The notes under the pieces: generated by a model | The model's input: only the letters and a program-made list of their open reading frames with translations | Told to the model about the DNA's origin: nothing | Databases searched by the model: none | DNA from: Arcobacter ellisii | GTDB lineage: Bacteria; Campylobacterota; Campylobacteria; Campylobacterales; Arcobacteraceae | DNA length: 64,000 bases | Direction: 5' to 3' | Assembly: GCF_003544915.1 (NCBI RefSeq) | Contig: NZ_CP032097.1 | Span: 992,001-1,056,000, forward strand | Position numbers and translations under genes: made by a program | Shown: positions 1-10,900 of the stretch, piece after piece | Layout: every line of letters starts with the position of its first letter | How positions within the stretch are numbered: position 1 is the first letter of the stretch

Positions 1-198
1 AGCAATATCACCATATAAATCATATTTATTTCTTGCCATTGATTCACCTGCAAATGCTTTCATCAAATTAACAGCAGTTAAATTTGTTGTAATCATTTCC
101 ATCTCTTGACCACAGCAGTGTAAAGTTCCACCACCAACGTTTTGTACTTCTACTTCATTTCCACATTTATTACATTTATAAGTTTCGTATTGTTTCAT
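1..198 (-). CDS. rrc: Desulforubrerythrin (partial, C-terminus outside the window)
   Basis: Only the first 66 codons are present; the gene runs off the left edge. The protein begins [18 protein letters not shown], then has a [12 protein letters not shown] segment. This is the four-cysteine desulforedoxin-type iron site (CxxC about residues 9-12, CC about 29-30). From about residue 45 the sequence [17 protein letters not shown] is the opening helix of a rubrerythrin diiron domain, where the Glu of GES is expected to bind iron. This DX-plus-rubrerythrin order is that of Campylobacter jejuni Rrc, a cytoplasmic peroxide-scavenging protein. The ATG at 198 follows AAGGGA with 7-base spacing. The gene is divergent from a PerR-like regulator, as expected for a peroxide-responsive gene. 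The rest of the diiron domain and any C-terminal rubredoxin cannot be judged. Confidence 0.85.
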   Translation of the reverse strand, partial: MKQYETYKCNKCGNEVEVQNVGGGTLHCCGQEMEMITTNLTAVNLMKAFAGESMARNKYDLYGDIA

Positions 199-226
199 TT
201 TTTTCCCTTTTATTTTAAATTCTTTT

Positions 227-232
227 ATTATA
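227..232 (-). promoter_or_regulatory. Probable -10 box of the rrc promoter
   Basis: On the minus strand TATAAT lies about 29 bases upstream of the rrc ATG, which gives a short leader containing the AAGGGA ribosome site. No clear -35 is visible, which is common in Campylobacterota. The assignment is by motif only. Confidence 0.45.
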
Positions 233-344
233 TCATTAAATAAACTAAACTTTAATAATTAATTTTATTAAAGGATAAATTTTATTATTTTAATTGTAAA
301 ATATTAAAACTTAAAAGAAAATTATTTTCCAATGCAAATTTTTA

Positions 345-357
345 TGTTATAATAACA
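345..357 (+). promoter_or_regulatory. TGTTATAATAACA palindrome over the perR -10 box; candidate PerR operator
   Basis: A perfect 6-1-6 palindrome contains TATAAT (348-353), so a repressor bound here would cover the -10 of the regulator gene. The form resembles Fur/PerR half-sites. Autoregulation is an inference from position. A second TATAAT-like box follows near 395, so more than one promoter is possible. Confidence 0.45.
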
Positions 358-451
358 CAAGTAGAGTTTTTTAGAAAAAATATCTAAAAAGCTATATAAT
401 TTATGTGGAAATAAATATTAAAGTAGTATCATTCCGCGAAAGGAAGAATTT

Positions 452-856
452 ATGACAAATTATACAAATTTATTAAAAGAATATGATTTAAAAGTTACTC
501 CACAAAGAGTAGCGATTGTTGAAGAACTTTATAAAAATGGTCATATGAACATTGATGATTTATACAAAAAACTATTATCTAAGTTCCCTTCAGTATCATT
601 AGCAACTATTTATAAAAATATTAATGCAATGGTTGAAAAAGTTTTTCTTTCAGAAGTTAAGTTGCCAAATTCTAAATCAGTGTATGAATTGGTAAAAACT
701 GAACATGCACATTTAGTATGTTCTTCTTGTGGATATATTGAAGATATCATATTAGATGCTTCATCTATTCAAGAACAAGCAAATAACTTAAGCTCATTTA
801 AAATTGATTCAACAAGTATCGTTTTAAGTGGTTTATGTCCTCACTGTTCAAAATAG
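452..856 (+). CDS. perR: Fur-family transcriptional regulator, PerR-like
   Basis: A 134-residue Fur-superfamily repressor. The N-terminal half is a winged helix with the family segments LKVTPQRVAIVEEL and SLATIYKNINAM (recognition helix). The C-terminal half has HAHLVCSSCG and CPHC, the two CxxC pairs that hold the structural zinc, plus histidines that form the regulatory metal site. PerR members sense peroxide through metal-catalysed oxidation. The assignment to PerR rather than Fur or Zur rests on the divergent desulforubrerythrin gene and the lack of a His-rich tail. The start has AAAGGAAG upstream at good spacing. A palindrome over the promoter suggests autoregulation. It is convergent with ybeY across a shared hairpin. 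Confidence 0.75.
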   Translation: MTNYTNLLKEYDLKVTPQRVAIVEELYKNGHMNIDDLYKKLLSKFPSVSLATIYKNINAMVEKVFLSEVKLPNSKSVYELVKTEHAHLVCSSCGYIEDIILDASSIQEQANNLSSFKIDSTSIVLSGLCPHCSK

Positions 857-886
857 TCTAGTTTATAACTAGGCTATTTTTTAAGA
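850..886. terminator. Bidirectional hairpin terminator between perR and ybeY
   Basis: AAAATAGTCTAGTT pairs with AACTAGGCTATTTT around a TAT loop with one wobble pair. It is flanked by A-rich and T-rich tracts on the two sides. It overlaps the perR stop and touches the ybeY end, so it can serve both strands. Confidence 0.7.
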
Positions 887-1300
887 GTTTCTTACTATTA
901 AACTATTTGGTAAGTTAAACTCTTTTATTAACTCTTCTTCTTTATTTCTATGTTCACCATTATCAACTTCATGGTCATAACCTAAAAGATGTAAAATTCC
1001 ATGAATAAATAAAAGTGTAAATTCCTCATCAAAACTATGTCCATACTCTTTTGCTTTTTCTTCCACAAAATCAGTTGAAATTACAATTGAACCTAACGGT
1101 GCATCAGGAAAATCATAATCAAGTGGAAAACTTAAAACATCAGTAGCTTTGTCTATATTTCTATGCACTTTATTTAAAGCTTGAATTTCATCATTTTTTA
1201 CTACAAGAAGTTCAATATCTTTATTTGTAAGTGAATCTGTTATCTTTTCAATTGTTGAAATATTAATTTCAAATTCAGTGCTATTATCTATATCAATCAT
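881..1300 (-). CDS. ybeY: Endoribonuclease YbeY (rRNA maturation factor)
   Basis: A 139-residue YbeY/UPF0054 protein. The zinc-binding signature HGILHLLGYDH is present around residues 100-110 and gives the three histidine ligands. The upstream segment ATDVLSFPLDY is also typical of the family. YbeY acts in the cytoplasm in 16S rRNA 3'-end maturation and late ribosome quality control. The ATG at 1300 is preceded by AAAGGA at 7 bases. It lies just downstream of radA on the same strand (45-base gap) and may be co-transcribed with it. Length and motifs are normal. Confidence 0.93.
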   Translation of the reverse strand: MIDIDNSTEFEINISTIEKITDSLTNKDIELLVVKNDEIQALNKVHRNIDKATDVLSFPLDYDFPDAPLGSIVISTDFVEEKAKEYGHSFDEEFTLLFIHGILHLLGYDHEVDNGEHRNKEEELIKEFNLPNSLIVRNS

Positions 1301-1345
1301 TTTTTTCCTTTAAAATAGTTCTATCATTTTTGAGACACATAAATT

Positions 1346-2695
1346 CTAAAATAATTCTATCATTTTAGAGACTTCATCAACCGCAAAAGTTTTAATGTCA
1401 AGTTTCAGATTTGTTTTTTGAGCAATCACCGCTTTTTTTATACCTTGAGCTTGTGCTTCTTTTAATCTTAAATCAATAGAATAAACATCTTTTATTTCAC
1501 CTGTTAGGGAAACTTCACCAATAAAAGCTGACTCTTTTGAAATAGGTCTATCTCTATAAGAAGATATTATTGCAGCAATTACAGCTAAATCTGCTGAACT
1601 CTCTTTGATTTTTATTCCACCACTTATATTTATAAAAACATCATAATTATTTAGTGGCAAATCTATCTTTTTTTCAAGTAAAGCTAAAAGCATAGTAAGT
1701 CTATTTGCATCAAAACCAGTTGCACTTCTTTTTGGATTTGGATAAGTGCTTTCAGTTACAAGTGCTTGAACTTCAAGGATGATTGCACGACTTCCTTCCA
1801 TTGTTACTGTTAAAGCTGAGCCACTTTGAGATTTACTTTTATCAAAAAATTTTGAAGCTATATCTTTTGCACTAATTAATCCCTCTTGCGTCATTTCAAA
1901 AATACCAATTTCACTTGTACTTCCAAATCGGTTTTTAAAACCTCTTAGCATTCGCAGTTCCCTGCTTGCTTCTCCCTCAAAATATAAAACAGTATCAACC
2001 ATATGTTCTAAGACTCTAGGACCTGCAATACTTCCATCTTTTGTGATATGTCCAATTATAAACATAGCGATATTTGACTCTTTTGCTTTTCTCATTAGTT
2101 CAAAGGTAATTTCTCTCACCTGTGAAACACTTCCTGGAGCTGATGTTAGATTTGAAGAATAGATAGTTTGTATAGAGTCAATTATACAAATTTCATAATT
2201 TTCTCTTAAAAGTTCATCTTGAATCTCTTCAAGTTTTATTTCACTTAATAAGAATAGGTCATCATGGTTTGCATCAAGTCTATTGGCTCGTAGTTTTATT
2301 TGTCCAGCACTCTCTTCTCCTGAAACATAAAGCACTTTTTTACCAGATTTTGCAATACTTCCAGCAACTTTAAGTAAAAGTGTTGATTTCCCAACTCCTG
2401 GACTTCCACCGATTAAAGTTAAACTTCCAGGAACTATTCCTCCTCCTAAAACTAAGTCAAATTCATAATTGTATGAAGAAAATCTTGTAACGTCATCTTG
2501 TTCAATTTGAGTTATTGGTTTTGCTTTTGAAGTTGTATTTATAATTTTTGAACTATTTTTTAAAACTTCTTGTTGCTCTTGATTAAGTTCAATAAAACTA
2601 TCCCAAGAGCCACAATTTGGACATTTTCCAAGCCATTTTGTAGATTGTTCTCCACAGTGTTGACATTCAAAAAGTGTTATTTTTTTCTTAGCCAT
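1346..2695 (-). CDS. radA: DNA repair protein RadA
   Basis: RadA processes recombination intermediates as a RecA-like, DnaB-like branch-migration helicase. Visible parts in order: a C4 zinc finger (CQHCG...CPNCG, about residues 10-30), Walker A GGSPGVGKST (about 95), the RadA-specific KNRFGS motif (about 255), and a C-terminal Lon-protease-like domain with SGGIKIKESSADLA. The start was set at the MAKKK methionine (2695), because AGAAGG lies 8 bases upstream; a 9-codon longer frame from 2722 would read through that ribosome site. Length (449 aa) is normal. It is followed closely by ybeY. Confidence 0.95.
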   Translation of the reverse strand: MAKKKITLFECQHCGEQSTKWLGKCPNCGSWDSFIELNQEQQEVLKNSSKIINTTSKAKPITQIEQDDVTRFSSYNYEFDLVLGGGIVPGSLTLIGGSPGVGKSTLLLKVAGSIAKSGKKVLYVSGEESAGQIKLRANRLDANHDDLFLLSEIKLEEIQDELLRENYEICIIDSIQTIYSSNLTSAPGSVSQVREITFELMRKAKESNIAMFIIGHITKDGSIAGPRVLEHMVDTVLYFEGEASRELRMLRGFKNRFGSTSEIGIFEMTQEGLISAKDIASKFFDKSKSQSGSALTVTMEGSRAIILEVQALVTESTYPNPKRSATGFDANRLTMLLALLEKKIDLPLNNYDVFINISGGIKIKESSADLAVIAAIISSYRDRPISKESAFIGEVSLTGEIKDVYSIDLRLKEAQAQGIKKAVIAQKTNLKLDIKTFAVDEVSKMIELF

Positions 2696-2766
2696 TTGTA
2701 ATCCTTCTAAACATAAGCGCAATTATAATCAAATTTTTTATAGGCTTTCTAAAATATGACACTTTG

Positions 2767-2794
2767 TAATATAAAAGATAATACAATCTTTTAT
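2767..2794 (+). promoter_or_regulatory. Candidate -10 and start-codon hairpin before the RNase H-like gene
   Basis: TAATAT (2767-2772) is a possible -10 box. ATAAAAGAT (2771-2779) pairs perfectly with ATCTTTTAT (2786-2794), and the second arm takes in the first two bases of the ATG at 2793. No Shine-Dalgarno sequence is visible in this stretch. Confidence 0.3.
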
Positions 2795-3269
2795 GAAAAA
2801 AATAAAATTATTTACTGACTCAAGTGTAAATCCACAAGAAAAAATAGGTTTTGGTAGTTTTTTAATTATTGAAGATGAAAACTTAACTTTAGAAAATTTA
2901 AAAAAAAATATAAAAATAAAAAGATTTGAAAATACAAGTTCTACAAAACTTGAACTTCAAACTTTTCTTTGGAGTTTGGAAGAAATAAAAAATAAAGATG
3001 TAATTATTGAAGTTTATACTGATTGCCAAAATATTATAGGTTTACAAGATAGAAAAGAGAAATTGGAAAAAAATAATTTTTATTCATCAAGTGGAAAACT
3101 TATGAATAATCATGAGTTATATAAAGAATTTTTTGAAAAAACAGATAAATTAAATTTAATTTTTATAAAAGTAAAAGGGCATAAAAAAAATAGTTTAAAA
3201 GATGATATTGATACTATTTTTAATCTTGTGGATAAGGCTTCAAGAAGTGCTTTAAGAAATGAAATATAA
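2793..3269 (+). CDS. RNase H-like fold protein (putative ribonuclease HI)
   Basis: The 158-residue protein has the pattern of an RNase H fold: LFTDSS at residues 6-11 (first Asp), KLELQT about 52 (Glu), YTDCQN about 77 (Asp), VKGHKKN about 127 (His loop) and LVDKASR near the end (final Asp). These fit the DEDD catalytic set of RNase HI, which cuts RNA in RNA-DNA hybrids. Flanking sequence is divergent from classical RnhA, so the substrate is unsure. No Shine-Dalgarno is seen before the ATG; the start codon instead sits in a small inverted repeat. It is convergent with the LpxR-like gene through a shared hairpin. Confidence 0.7.
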   Translation: MKKIKLFTDSSVNPQEKIGFGSFLIIEDENLTLENLKKNIKIKRFENTSSTKLELQTFLWSLEEIKNKDVIIEVYTDCQNIIGLQDRKEKLEKNNFYSSSGKLMNNHELYKEFFEKTDKLNLIFIKVKGHKKNSLKDDIDTIFNLVDKASRSALRNEI

Positions 3270-3288
3270 CTTATCTAAAATAGATAAG
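3270..3288. terminator. Hairpin terminator shared by the convergent RNase H-like and lpxR-like genes
   Basis: CTTATCTA and TAGATAAG form an 8-bp stem with an AAA loop. It begins just after the plus-strand stop (3269) and includes the minus-strand stop (3275). Confidence 0.55.
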
Positions 3289-4261
3289 CTATATTTATTC
3301 CACCCCAATTTTCATATTCGTTGTAGTCATTTGATAAATTTATTTTTGAAGTTTTAAAACTAAATGATAAAACAAATTTATCAAGATAAGTATCCCAAGA
3401 AATAACATGAACTAAACTATCTTTTAATTCATCTAATTCATAAGATTTATCATGGTTATTTACATAAAAATAATCTGTATAAGAGTAAGCTAAACCGTAA
3501 GATAATGACCAACCTAAATTTTTATTTGTTTTAGAATCAAGATTTAAAAGTTTGTTTTCATTTACACCTATAAATTTTCCTACACTATTAAAATTATTTG
3601 GAAAATTATTCCCATATCTAATCATCGACCCAGCCATTAAAGACCTATTATAATTTCCAACATTTGCTCTAACTGTATTTACTAAATCCATTTTTCCATA
3701 AGAAAACTCATGTTTAAATGCTCTATAACCATAAGAGTAAGAGAAGTTATATAAAAAATCATCTTCTAATTGATTATCCCATCCTTGTGGGTCATTACTT
3801 CCTATTGCATCGTGGAAAGATTTTTGAAATGTATCTGTATTTGTACTAGGTCCAACTGCTCCTAAAGTAATAGCATATTCATGGAAAAAATCTTCATCCC
3901 ACTTAAATAAAATAAAATCAAGAGTTGCAACTCCCGCATAAGGTAAATCACCTATAATTTTTTCTTTTTTATCCAAGTTTGTTGGAGTAAAAGCATAATG
4001 GGAATAAGTTATTCCTAAAGTTTGGTATTTTGTATCATTATTAAAAGTTGGAATTTTTGAGATAAAGTCAAAAAAACTATTATTGTATTTTGAACTGTCG
4101 TTTGTATCCTTATCACTTAAGTAAGATAAATAAGTTCCATTTGTATAGTGTTTGTCATCTCCATTTATAACATCATTTTCCAAAAAAACTGAAAAAACTT
4201 CCGCATTTAGATTTAAAACTAGAAAAGATGAAGTAAAAATGATTTTTGAAAATAATTTCAT
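3275..4261 (-). CDS. LpxR-type lipid A deacylase family outer-membrane protein (DUF2219)
   Basis: A 328-residue protein with an N-terminal signal peptide (MKLFSKIIFTSSFLVLNLNA) and a sequence dominated by alternating aromatic/polar beta strands, ending in IAYLF as outer-membrane barrels do. The early segment FLENDVINGDDKHYTNGTYL is the LpxR signature, including the Asn-Asp pair used in catalysis. LpxR removes the 3'-linked acyloxyacyl group of lipid A at the cell surface. Other expected landmarks such as LGAVGPST are also present. SD AAAGG precedes the ATG. Activity on this organism's lipid A is inferred from the family. Confidence 0.75.
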   Translation of the reverse strand: MKLFSKIIFTSSFLVLNLNAEVFSVFLENDVINGDDKHYTNGTYLSYLSDKDTNDSSKYNNSFFDFISKIPTFNNDTKYQTLGITYSHYAFTPTNLDKKEKIIGDLPYAGVATLDFILFKWDEDFFHEYAITLGAVGPSTNTDTFQKSFHDAIGSNDPQGWDNQLEDDFLYNFSYSYGYRAFKHEFSYGKMDLVNTVRANVGNYNRSLMAGSMIRYGNNFPNNFNSVGKFIGVNENKLLNLDSKTNKNLGWSLSYGLAYSYTDYFYVNNHDKSYELDELKDSLVHVISWDTYLDKFVLSFSFKTSKINLSNDYNEYENWGGINIAYLF

Positions 4262-4323
4262 TATTAAGCCTTTTATTGTAACATTTTGTAATTATAATAA
4301 CAAAAACATTGGAAGAAAATAAA

Positions 4324-4887
4324 ATGATAATATATATTCATGGATTTGCAAGTTCAGGCTTTGGTTCAAAACCACAAAAATTTAAAGAGTATTTTGAAGA
4401 AGAAATAATAACAATTTCACTTTCAACTATTCCAAATTTAGCAATTGATACTTTAGAACAAATAATAGAGTTTTCTTTAAATAAAGAAGAACCTATCTAT
4501 CTTGTTGGTTCCTCTTTAGGTGGATTTTACGCACTTTATTTAGCAAATAAATATGATTTAAAAGCAGTTTTAATAAATCCAGCAGTTAATCCTTGGGGAA
4601 CTTTACATAGATATGAAGGTGTGGAGTTTGTTACAAACTATTATGATAATTCAAGATTTGAATTTACTTCAAATCATATAAAATCATTAAAAAATTATGA
4701 GGTACAATTTATAAAAAATCCTTCAAATTTTATAACTTTATTACAAGAAGAGGATGAGGTTTTAGATTTTAGTGAAGCAGCTTTAAAACTTGAAGAGACA
4801 GATTTGATAATTGAAGAGGGAGGAAGTCACTCTTTTGATGGAATTGAAAGATATTTTAGAAAAATAAATAGTTTTTTTTATAATTAA
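4324..4887 (+). CDS. YqiA/YcfP-type alpha/beta-fold esterase
   Basis: A 187-residue small serine hydrolase. It opens MIIYIHGFASSGFGSKPQKF, which forms the oxyanion region typical of the YqiA family. The nucleophile elbow is LVGSSLGGFYA (about residues 62-72), the acid is likely in EEDEVLDF, and the histidine in GGSHSFDG near the C-terminus. The substrate is unknown; YqiA relatives hydrolyse short acyl esters. The ATG at 4324 has GGAAG at 8 bases and was preferred over a TTG at 4309, which lies directly before that ribosome site. It stands alone between the LpxR-like gene and the autotransporter. Confidence 0.8.
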   Translation: MIIYIHGFASSGFGSKPQKFKEYFEEEIITISLSTIPNLAIDTLEQIIEFSLNKEEPIYLVGSSLGGFYALYLANKYDLKAVLINPAVNPWGTLHRYEGVEFVTNYYDNSRFEFTSNHIKSLKNYEVQFIKNPSNFITLLQEEDEVLDFSEAALKLEETDLIIEEGGSHSFDGIERYFRKINSFFYN

Positions 4888-4981
4888 AAGCACTGATTTA
4901 TCGAATATTTTAGAATATTTAGCTATTATATATGCTATTTAATAAGTTGTACAAAAATAATAAAGGGGAGAACTCTAATAA

Positions 4982-7900
4982 ATGAAATCATTTAGAGTTG
5001 TTAATGCTAAATTTCGTATTCTAAAAGGTGGAAAGATTGGATTATCATTATCTATCTCTTTAGTAGTTAGTTCATTAATTTTAAATCAATCTGCTCATGC
5101 TGAAACATTTTTTGATAATGAATGGACTACAGGTACAACTTTTACTACTCCTGATGTAACAGCAACTGCAAGAAGCAATACTGGTACAAATACGGGTACT
5201 TATAATCAAATATCAACAACAGAAAATATAATTTTTAGACCTGATAGAGTAGCACAATCTTATACAGGTGTTTCAGATTTTGAAGTTTTTGGAACTAATA
5301 GTGTTTCAGTTGCAAGTGATGGAACAACGGGAACAGGTACTAATTTAATTGCTGATGGAACATATATTGATGGTGGTGGTGGAACTGCAACTAATAATGA
5401 TAGAGCATTTTATCAATCTCTTAATCCAGATACAGACTTTACAGTTACTTTAACTTCTGGTTCAACAGTTAATAATATAGTTAAAGAGACTTCAACTTAT
5501 TATTATGTAGATAGTACAACAGGCTATACATCCTCAAGTGATGCCTATGTTGCAAATATTGTATTCAGTGGTTCAAATACAGTTTATGGAACAACTAATA
5601 TTGATGATGGAAATATTAAACTAAATGATAGTGTAACTTTTACAGGAACAGTTGATGCTGGTTCTATTTCTGTTGATACAACAAATACTATTATTTTTAA
5701 TTCAGATGTTGATTTAACAGCTGGAACAACAGATGCTATGAATTTTTCAGTAGATGGAGAAGTTTTACTTAATGAAGATTTTACAGGTAATATCACATCA
5801 GGTGGAGATAATTTAGGTACTGTAACTATTGTTGGTAATGGAACAGGAAAAGAACAAATAATTACTGGAAATATAGGGACTTCAACTTCTTCTGATATAG
5901 GTATTTTAAATATTGGAAGTGATACTATTGATTCAAATTATTCAAGAACTGTAATTTATGGTGATGTTTATGCAAATAGTACAGTTTTAAATAATAATGG
6001 AACAACAAATAGTTCAACATTAGTTTTAGCTGATGGAAGTAATATTACATCAACTATTACAACTGCAGATGCAAACATGGGAATAATTACTTTAGATGGA
6101 AGTTCAACAGTAAGTGGAAGTGTAGGATCAAGTGGAGCATTACTAAAAGAGATAAACGCAGGAGCGAATGGATCAAGTTCAACGTTTAGTAGTGATGTTT
6201 ACGCAACAAACTTAGATGTAGAGGGGACTGGAACAGTAAATCTAAATGGGGATTATACAGGGACAGCAATAAGATATAACGCAGATGGAACAGTAGTATT
6301 AGCAAATGGGAGTGATGTAAACTCAGCAATAACAACAGCAACAACAAATACAGGAACATTGACGTTAAATGGAAGTTCAACAGTAAGTGGAAGTGTAGGA
6401 TCAAGTGGAGCATTACTAAAAGAGATAAACGCAGGAGCGAATGGATCAAGTTCAACGTTTAGTAGTGATGTTTACGCAACAAACTTAGATGTAGAGGGGA
6501 CTGGAACAGTAAATCTAAATGGGGATTATACAGGGACAGCAATAAGATATAACGCAGATGGAACAGTAGTATTAGCAAATGGGAGTGATGTAAACTCAGC
6601 AATAACAACAGCAACAACAAATACAGGAACATTGACGTTAAATGGAAGTTCAACAGTAAGTGGAAGTGTAGGAGCAAGTGGAGCATTACTAAAAGAGATA
6701 AACGCAGGAGCGAATGGATCAAGTTCAACGTTTAGTAGTGATGTTTACGCAACAAACTTAGATGTAGAGGGGACTGGAACAGTAAATCTAAATGGGGATT
6801 ATACAGGGACAGCAATAAGATATAACGCAGATGGAACAGTAGTATTAGCAAATGGGAGTGATGTAAACTCAGCAATAACAACAGCAACAACAAATACAGG
6901 AACATTGACGTTAAATGGAAGTTCAACAGTAAGTGGAAGTGTAGGATCAAGTGGAGCATTACTAAAAGAGATAAACGCAGGAGTGAATGGATCAAGTTCA
7001 ACGTTTAGTAGTGATGTTTATGCAACAAACTTAGATGTAGAGGGGACTGGAACAGTAAATCTAAATGGAGATTATACAGGGACAGCAATAAGATATAACG
7101 CAGATGGAACAGTAGTATTAGCAAATGGGAGTGATGTAAACTCAGCAATAACAACAGCAACAACAAATACAGGAACATTGACGTTAAATGGAAGTTCAAC
7201 AGTAAGTGGAAGTGTAGGATCAAGTGGAGCATTACTAAAAGAGATAAACGCAGGAGCGAATGGATCAAGTTCAACGTTTAGTAGTGATGTTTATGCAACA
7301 AACTTAGATGTAGAGGGGACTGGAACAGTAAATCTAAATGGAGATTATACAGGGACAGCAATAAGATATAACGCAGATGGAACAGTAGTATTAGCAAATG
7401 GGAGTGATGTAAACTCAGCAATAACAACAGCAACAACAAATACAGGAACATTGACGTTAAATGGAAGTTCAACAGTAAGTGGAAGTGTAGGAGCAAGTGG
7501 AGCATTACTAAAAGAGATAAACGCAGGAGCGAATGGATCAAGTTCAACGTTTAGTAGTGATGTTTATGCAACAAACTTAGATGTAGAGGGGACTGGAACA
7601 GTAAATCTAAATGGAGATTATACAGGGACAGCAATAAGATATAACGCAGATGGAACAGTAGTATTAGCAAATGGGAGTGATGTAAACTCAGCAATAACAA
7701 CAGCAACAACAAATACAGGAACATTGACGTTAAATGGAAGTTCAACAGTAAGTGGAAGTGTAGGATCAAGTGGAGCATTACTAAAAGAGATAAACGCAGG
7801 AGCGAATGGATCAAGTTCAACGTTTAGTAGTGATGTTTACGCAACAAACTTAGATGTAGAGGGGACTGGAACAGTAAATCTAAATGGGGATTATACAGGG

Positions 7901-10900
7901 ACAGCAATAAGATATAACGCAGATGGAACAGTAGTATTAGCAAATGGGAGTGATGTAAACTCAGCAATAACAACAGCAACAACAAATACAGGAACATTGA
8001 CGTTAAATGGAAGTTCAACAGTAAGTGGAAGTGTAGGATCAAGTGGAGCATTACTAAAAGAGATAAACGCAGGAGCGAATGGATCAAGTTCAACGTTTAG
8101 TAGTGATGTTTATGCAACAACTACAAATATTGGAGCAGGTGAGATAAAATTTGTATCTGATGTCTCAACTGATATTGTTGCTTTATCAACTACAGAAGGA
8201 GTCGTAACTTTTGTTGGAGATGTTAGTGGTAAATCACAGGCATTTACTGGAGATATTGGAACAGCAGGTTCTTTAATAAATACTTTAAATATTGGTGAAA
8301 GTGGAACAGCTAATTATTCAACAACAACAATTACTGGTAATGTTTATGCAACAAATACTGTTTTAGATAATGGGACAAGTAGTTCAACTTTAATTTTATC
8401 AGATGGTTCAAATATAACTTCAACTATAAAAACTGCACAAAATGGACAAGGAGTTTTAACTTTCTTAGGTAATTCAACTGTAAATGGAACAATAGGAACA
8501 AATACTGAAAAATTAGAACAAATTAATGTAGCAAATACTGGTAAAACTGTTACTTTTAATTCTTCAATAAATAGTAATAATTTGAATATTTTAGGTGATG
8601 GAGAAGTAATATTAGCTGATAATTCTAACCTAAATGCACCAGTAACTACAACTACAAATAATGAAGGAACTTTAACATTTGAAGGAACTTCAAATGTGTC
8701 TGGACAAATAGGAACGAGTGGAGCTTTATTAAAAGAGATAACATTACAAGGTTCATCAGGAGAAGTTGTAACTTTTGGAAATGATGTTTATGTTTCTAAT
8801 ATAGTGTTTGAAAGTGATGGAACTGCAAATTTAGATGGAAATTTAACTGGGAATATCAACTTCTCAGGAATAGATGCAATAATAAATATAGCTGATGGAA
8901 AAGGAATTTTAGATTCAGGAGGGGGACTTCTTGGTTCTGTACAAACTTTAGCAAATAATACAGGAATATTAAATTATAAAGGTGATGGTGTAATTGATGG
9001 TATTATTGGAAGTTCAGGTTTAGGTATAAATGAATTAAATGTAAATACAAATGATGAACAAGATAAAGATGGAAGTGGTACAGTAACTTCAAATGGTTTA
9101 TTAGCAAGAAGAGAAATTTTTGCAGATATTATAAATTTATATAATAATGCAACTTTGACATTAGCTGATAATACAAATGTAACAAATACTGATACAAGTG
9201 ATAGTCTAATTATTGCAACAATGACATCAAATACAGGAAATGTAGTATTCCAAGGTAGTTCTACTGTATCAGGAGATGTAGGAACTAGCACTAATAATTT
9301 AGAAAGTATAACGGCTGGTGTTAGTGGTGAAACAGTAACTTTTGATGGTATGGTTTATGCAACAAATTTAAAATATACAGATAATGGAACAGTAATTTTA
9401 AATGGAGATAATGGTTCTAATGTAGAAGGAATGAAAGGAACAGTTGATTTTGACTCATTTGCAGGAACTCTTGAAATTGGAGATGATGTAAACTTAACAA
9501 CTGGAACATCAGGAATTCAATTTGCAAATGCAAATAATGCGATACTTACATTTAATGGAACTTCAACTATATATGGAGTTTTAGGTGGAAATACAGCTGG
9601 AAACTCTACATTTGAAAGTATTTATGCAGGAGTTACAGCAGAAACAGTTACCTTTAAAAATGATGTTTATGTAAAAGAGAGTACTTTTCATGTTAGTGAA
9701 GATGGAGTTGTAAATTTTGAAGGTAATTTATATGGGGATTTAGTTTTTGAAAATGATGGAACAGTAAATGTTGCAAATACAAAATCTATAATAGTTTCAT
9801 CTACTCCTCTTGCAATTACAACTGCTAATAATGGACAAGGAACTATAAACTTTGAAGGTACAACAACTCTATATACAGATATCGGAGAAGATTTATTTAG
9901 ATTAAAAGAGGTGAATTTTGGAACAGTTGGTACAGCTTCAAATTCATATACTCAAAATATAAATAAAGATATTTATGCAAATGATATAACTATAGGAAAT
10001 AGCTCAAATAAAACAACTGCAAATTTAACATCAGATATGACGTTCTATGGAAACTTAAATTTAAGTAGTAATTCGGTTTTAGATGTTAATAATAATGATA
10101 TTACAGTTGAAGATGAAATAGTTTTAGCTTCAAACTCTACACTTAAATTTGAAATTGATACCTCTGATTTAATAGCTGGACAAGCTGTTGCAAATGATAC
10201 ATCAGGAAGTATTGATGCAAATAGTTTAAATATTCAAGATGATATAAAAGTTCATATAGATTATAACGGAACTTTAGCAGGTAAATATGAATATAGTTTA
10301 ATTGATGCAAATAGTTCAACGGGAACATATACAGAAGGAACTGAAGCTAATGGAAAAGTATCAGATAACAGTATTATAGATAGTAAGGTTATATTAAAAG
10401 ATAATAATTTAGTTTTAGTTGCTGATAGAACAAATAATGGTTCATTTAATCCAGAAGATTTATATATTGAAAAATCTGAAATAGGAGAAGATTATTCAAA
10501 TGCAGCTTCTCAAGCACTTGCAGATTATGCAAATGGAGTTGATAGAGCAGGGGCATTAGCTCAAATTATCAATGAATTAGAGTATTTAGAAGGTGGAACA
10601 GTTTTAAGTGAAGCTAAAAAACAAGAGATGATTGAAACACAAAGAAAACTTGCTCCTATTGCAAACAGTTCAAATATGCAAACATCAATTACAGCATCAA
10701 ATTTAGCAATGACTACTATAAAAGGAAGATTATCTGATATTAGAACAGGGGAAATGAATAATTTTACTCCAACTTTATATAGAACAGGATTATCATCTGG
10801 AGATTATTATAGTTTTGATACCTCATTTTGGTTAAAAGGAATGGCTGGAAAAGCGACACAAGATCAAGTTGATGAGTATTATGGATTTGATACTTCAACT

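Noticed and set aside
4309-4323. TTG start for the YqiA-like esterase
   Set aside because: It overlaps the ribosome site GGAAG that serves the ATG at 4324.
6186-8093. Seven identical-length minus-strand open frames of 89 codons, Leu/His-rich
   Set aside because: They are antisense shadows of the 273-bp repeat units; they carry no ribosome sites and recur only because the repeat does.
6098-8120. Regular repeats as a possible CRISPR array
   Set aside because: The units are 273 bp, contiguous, without spacers and in frame within an autotransporter.
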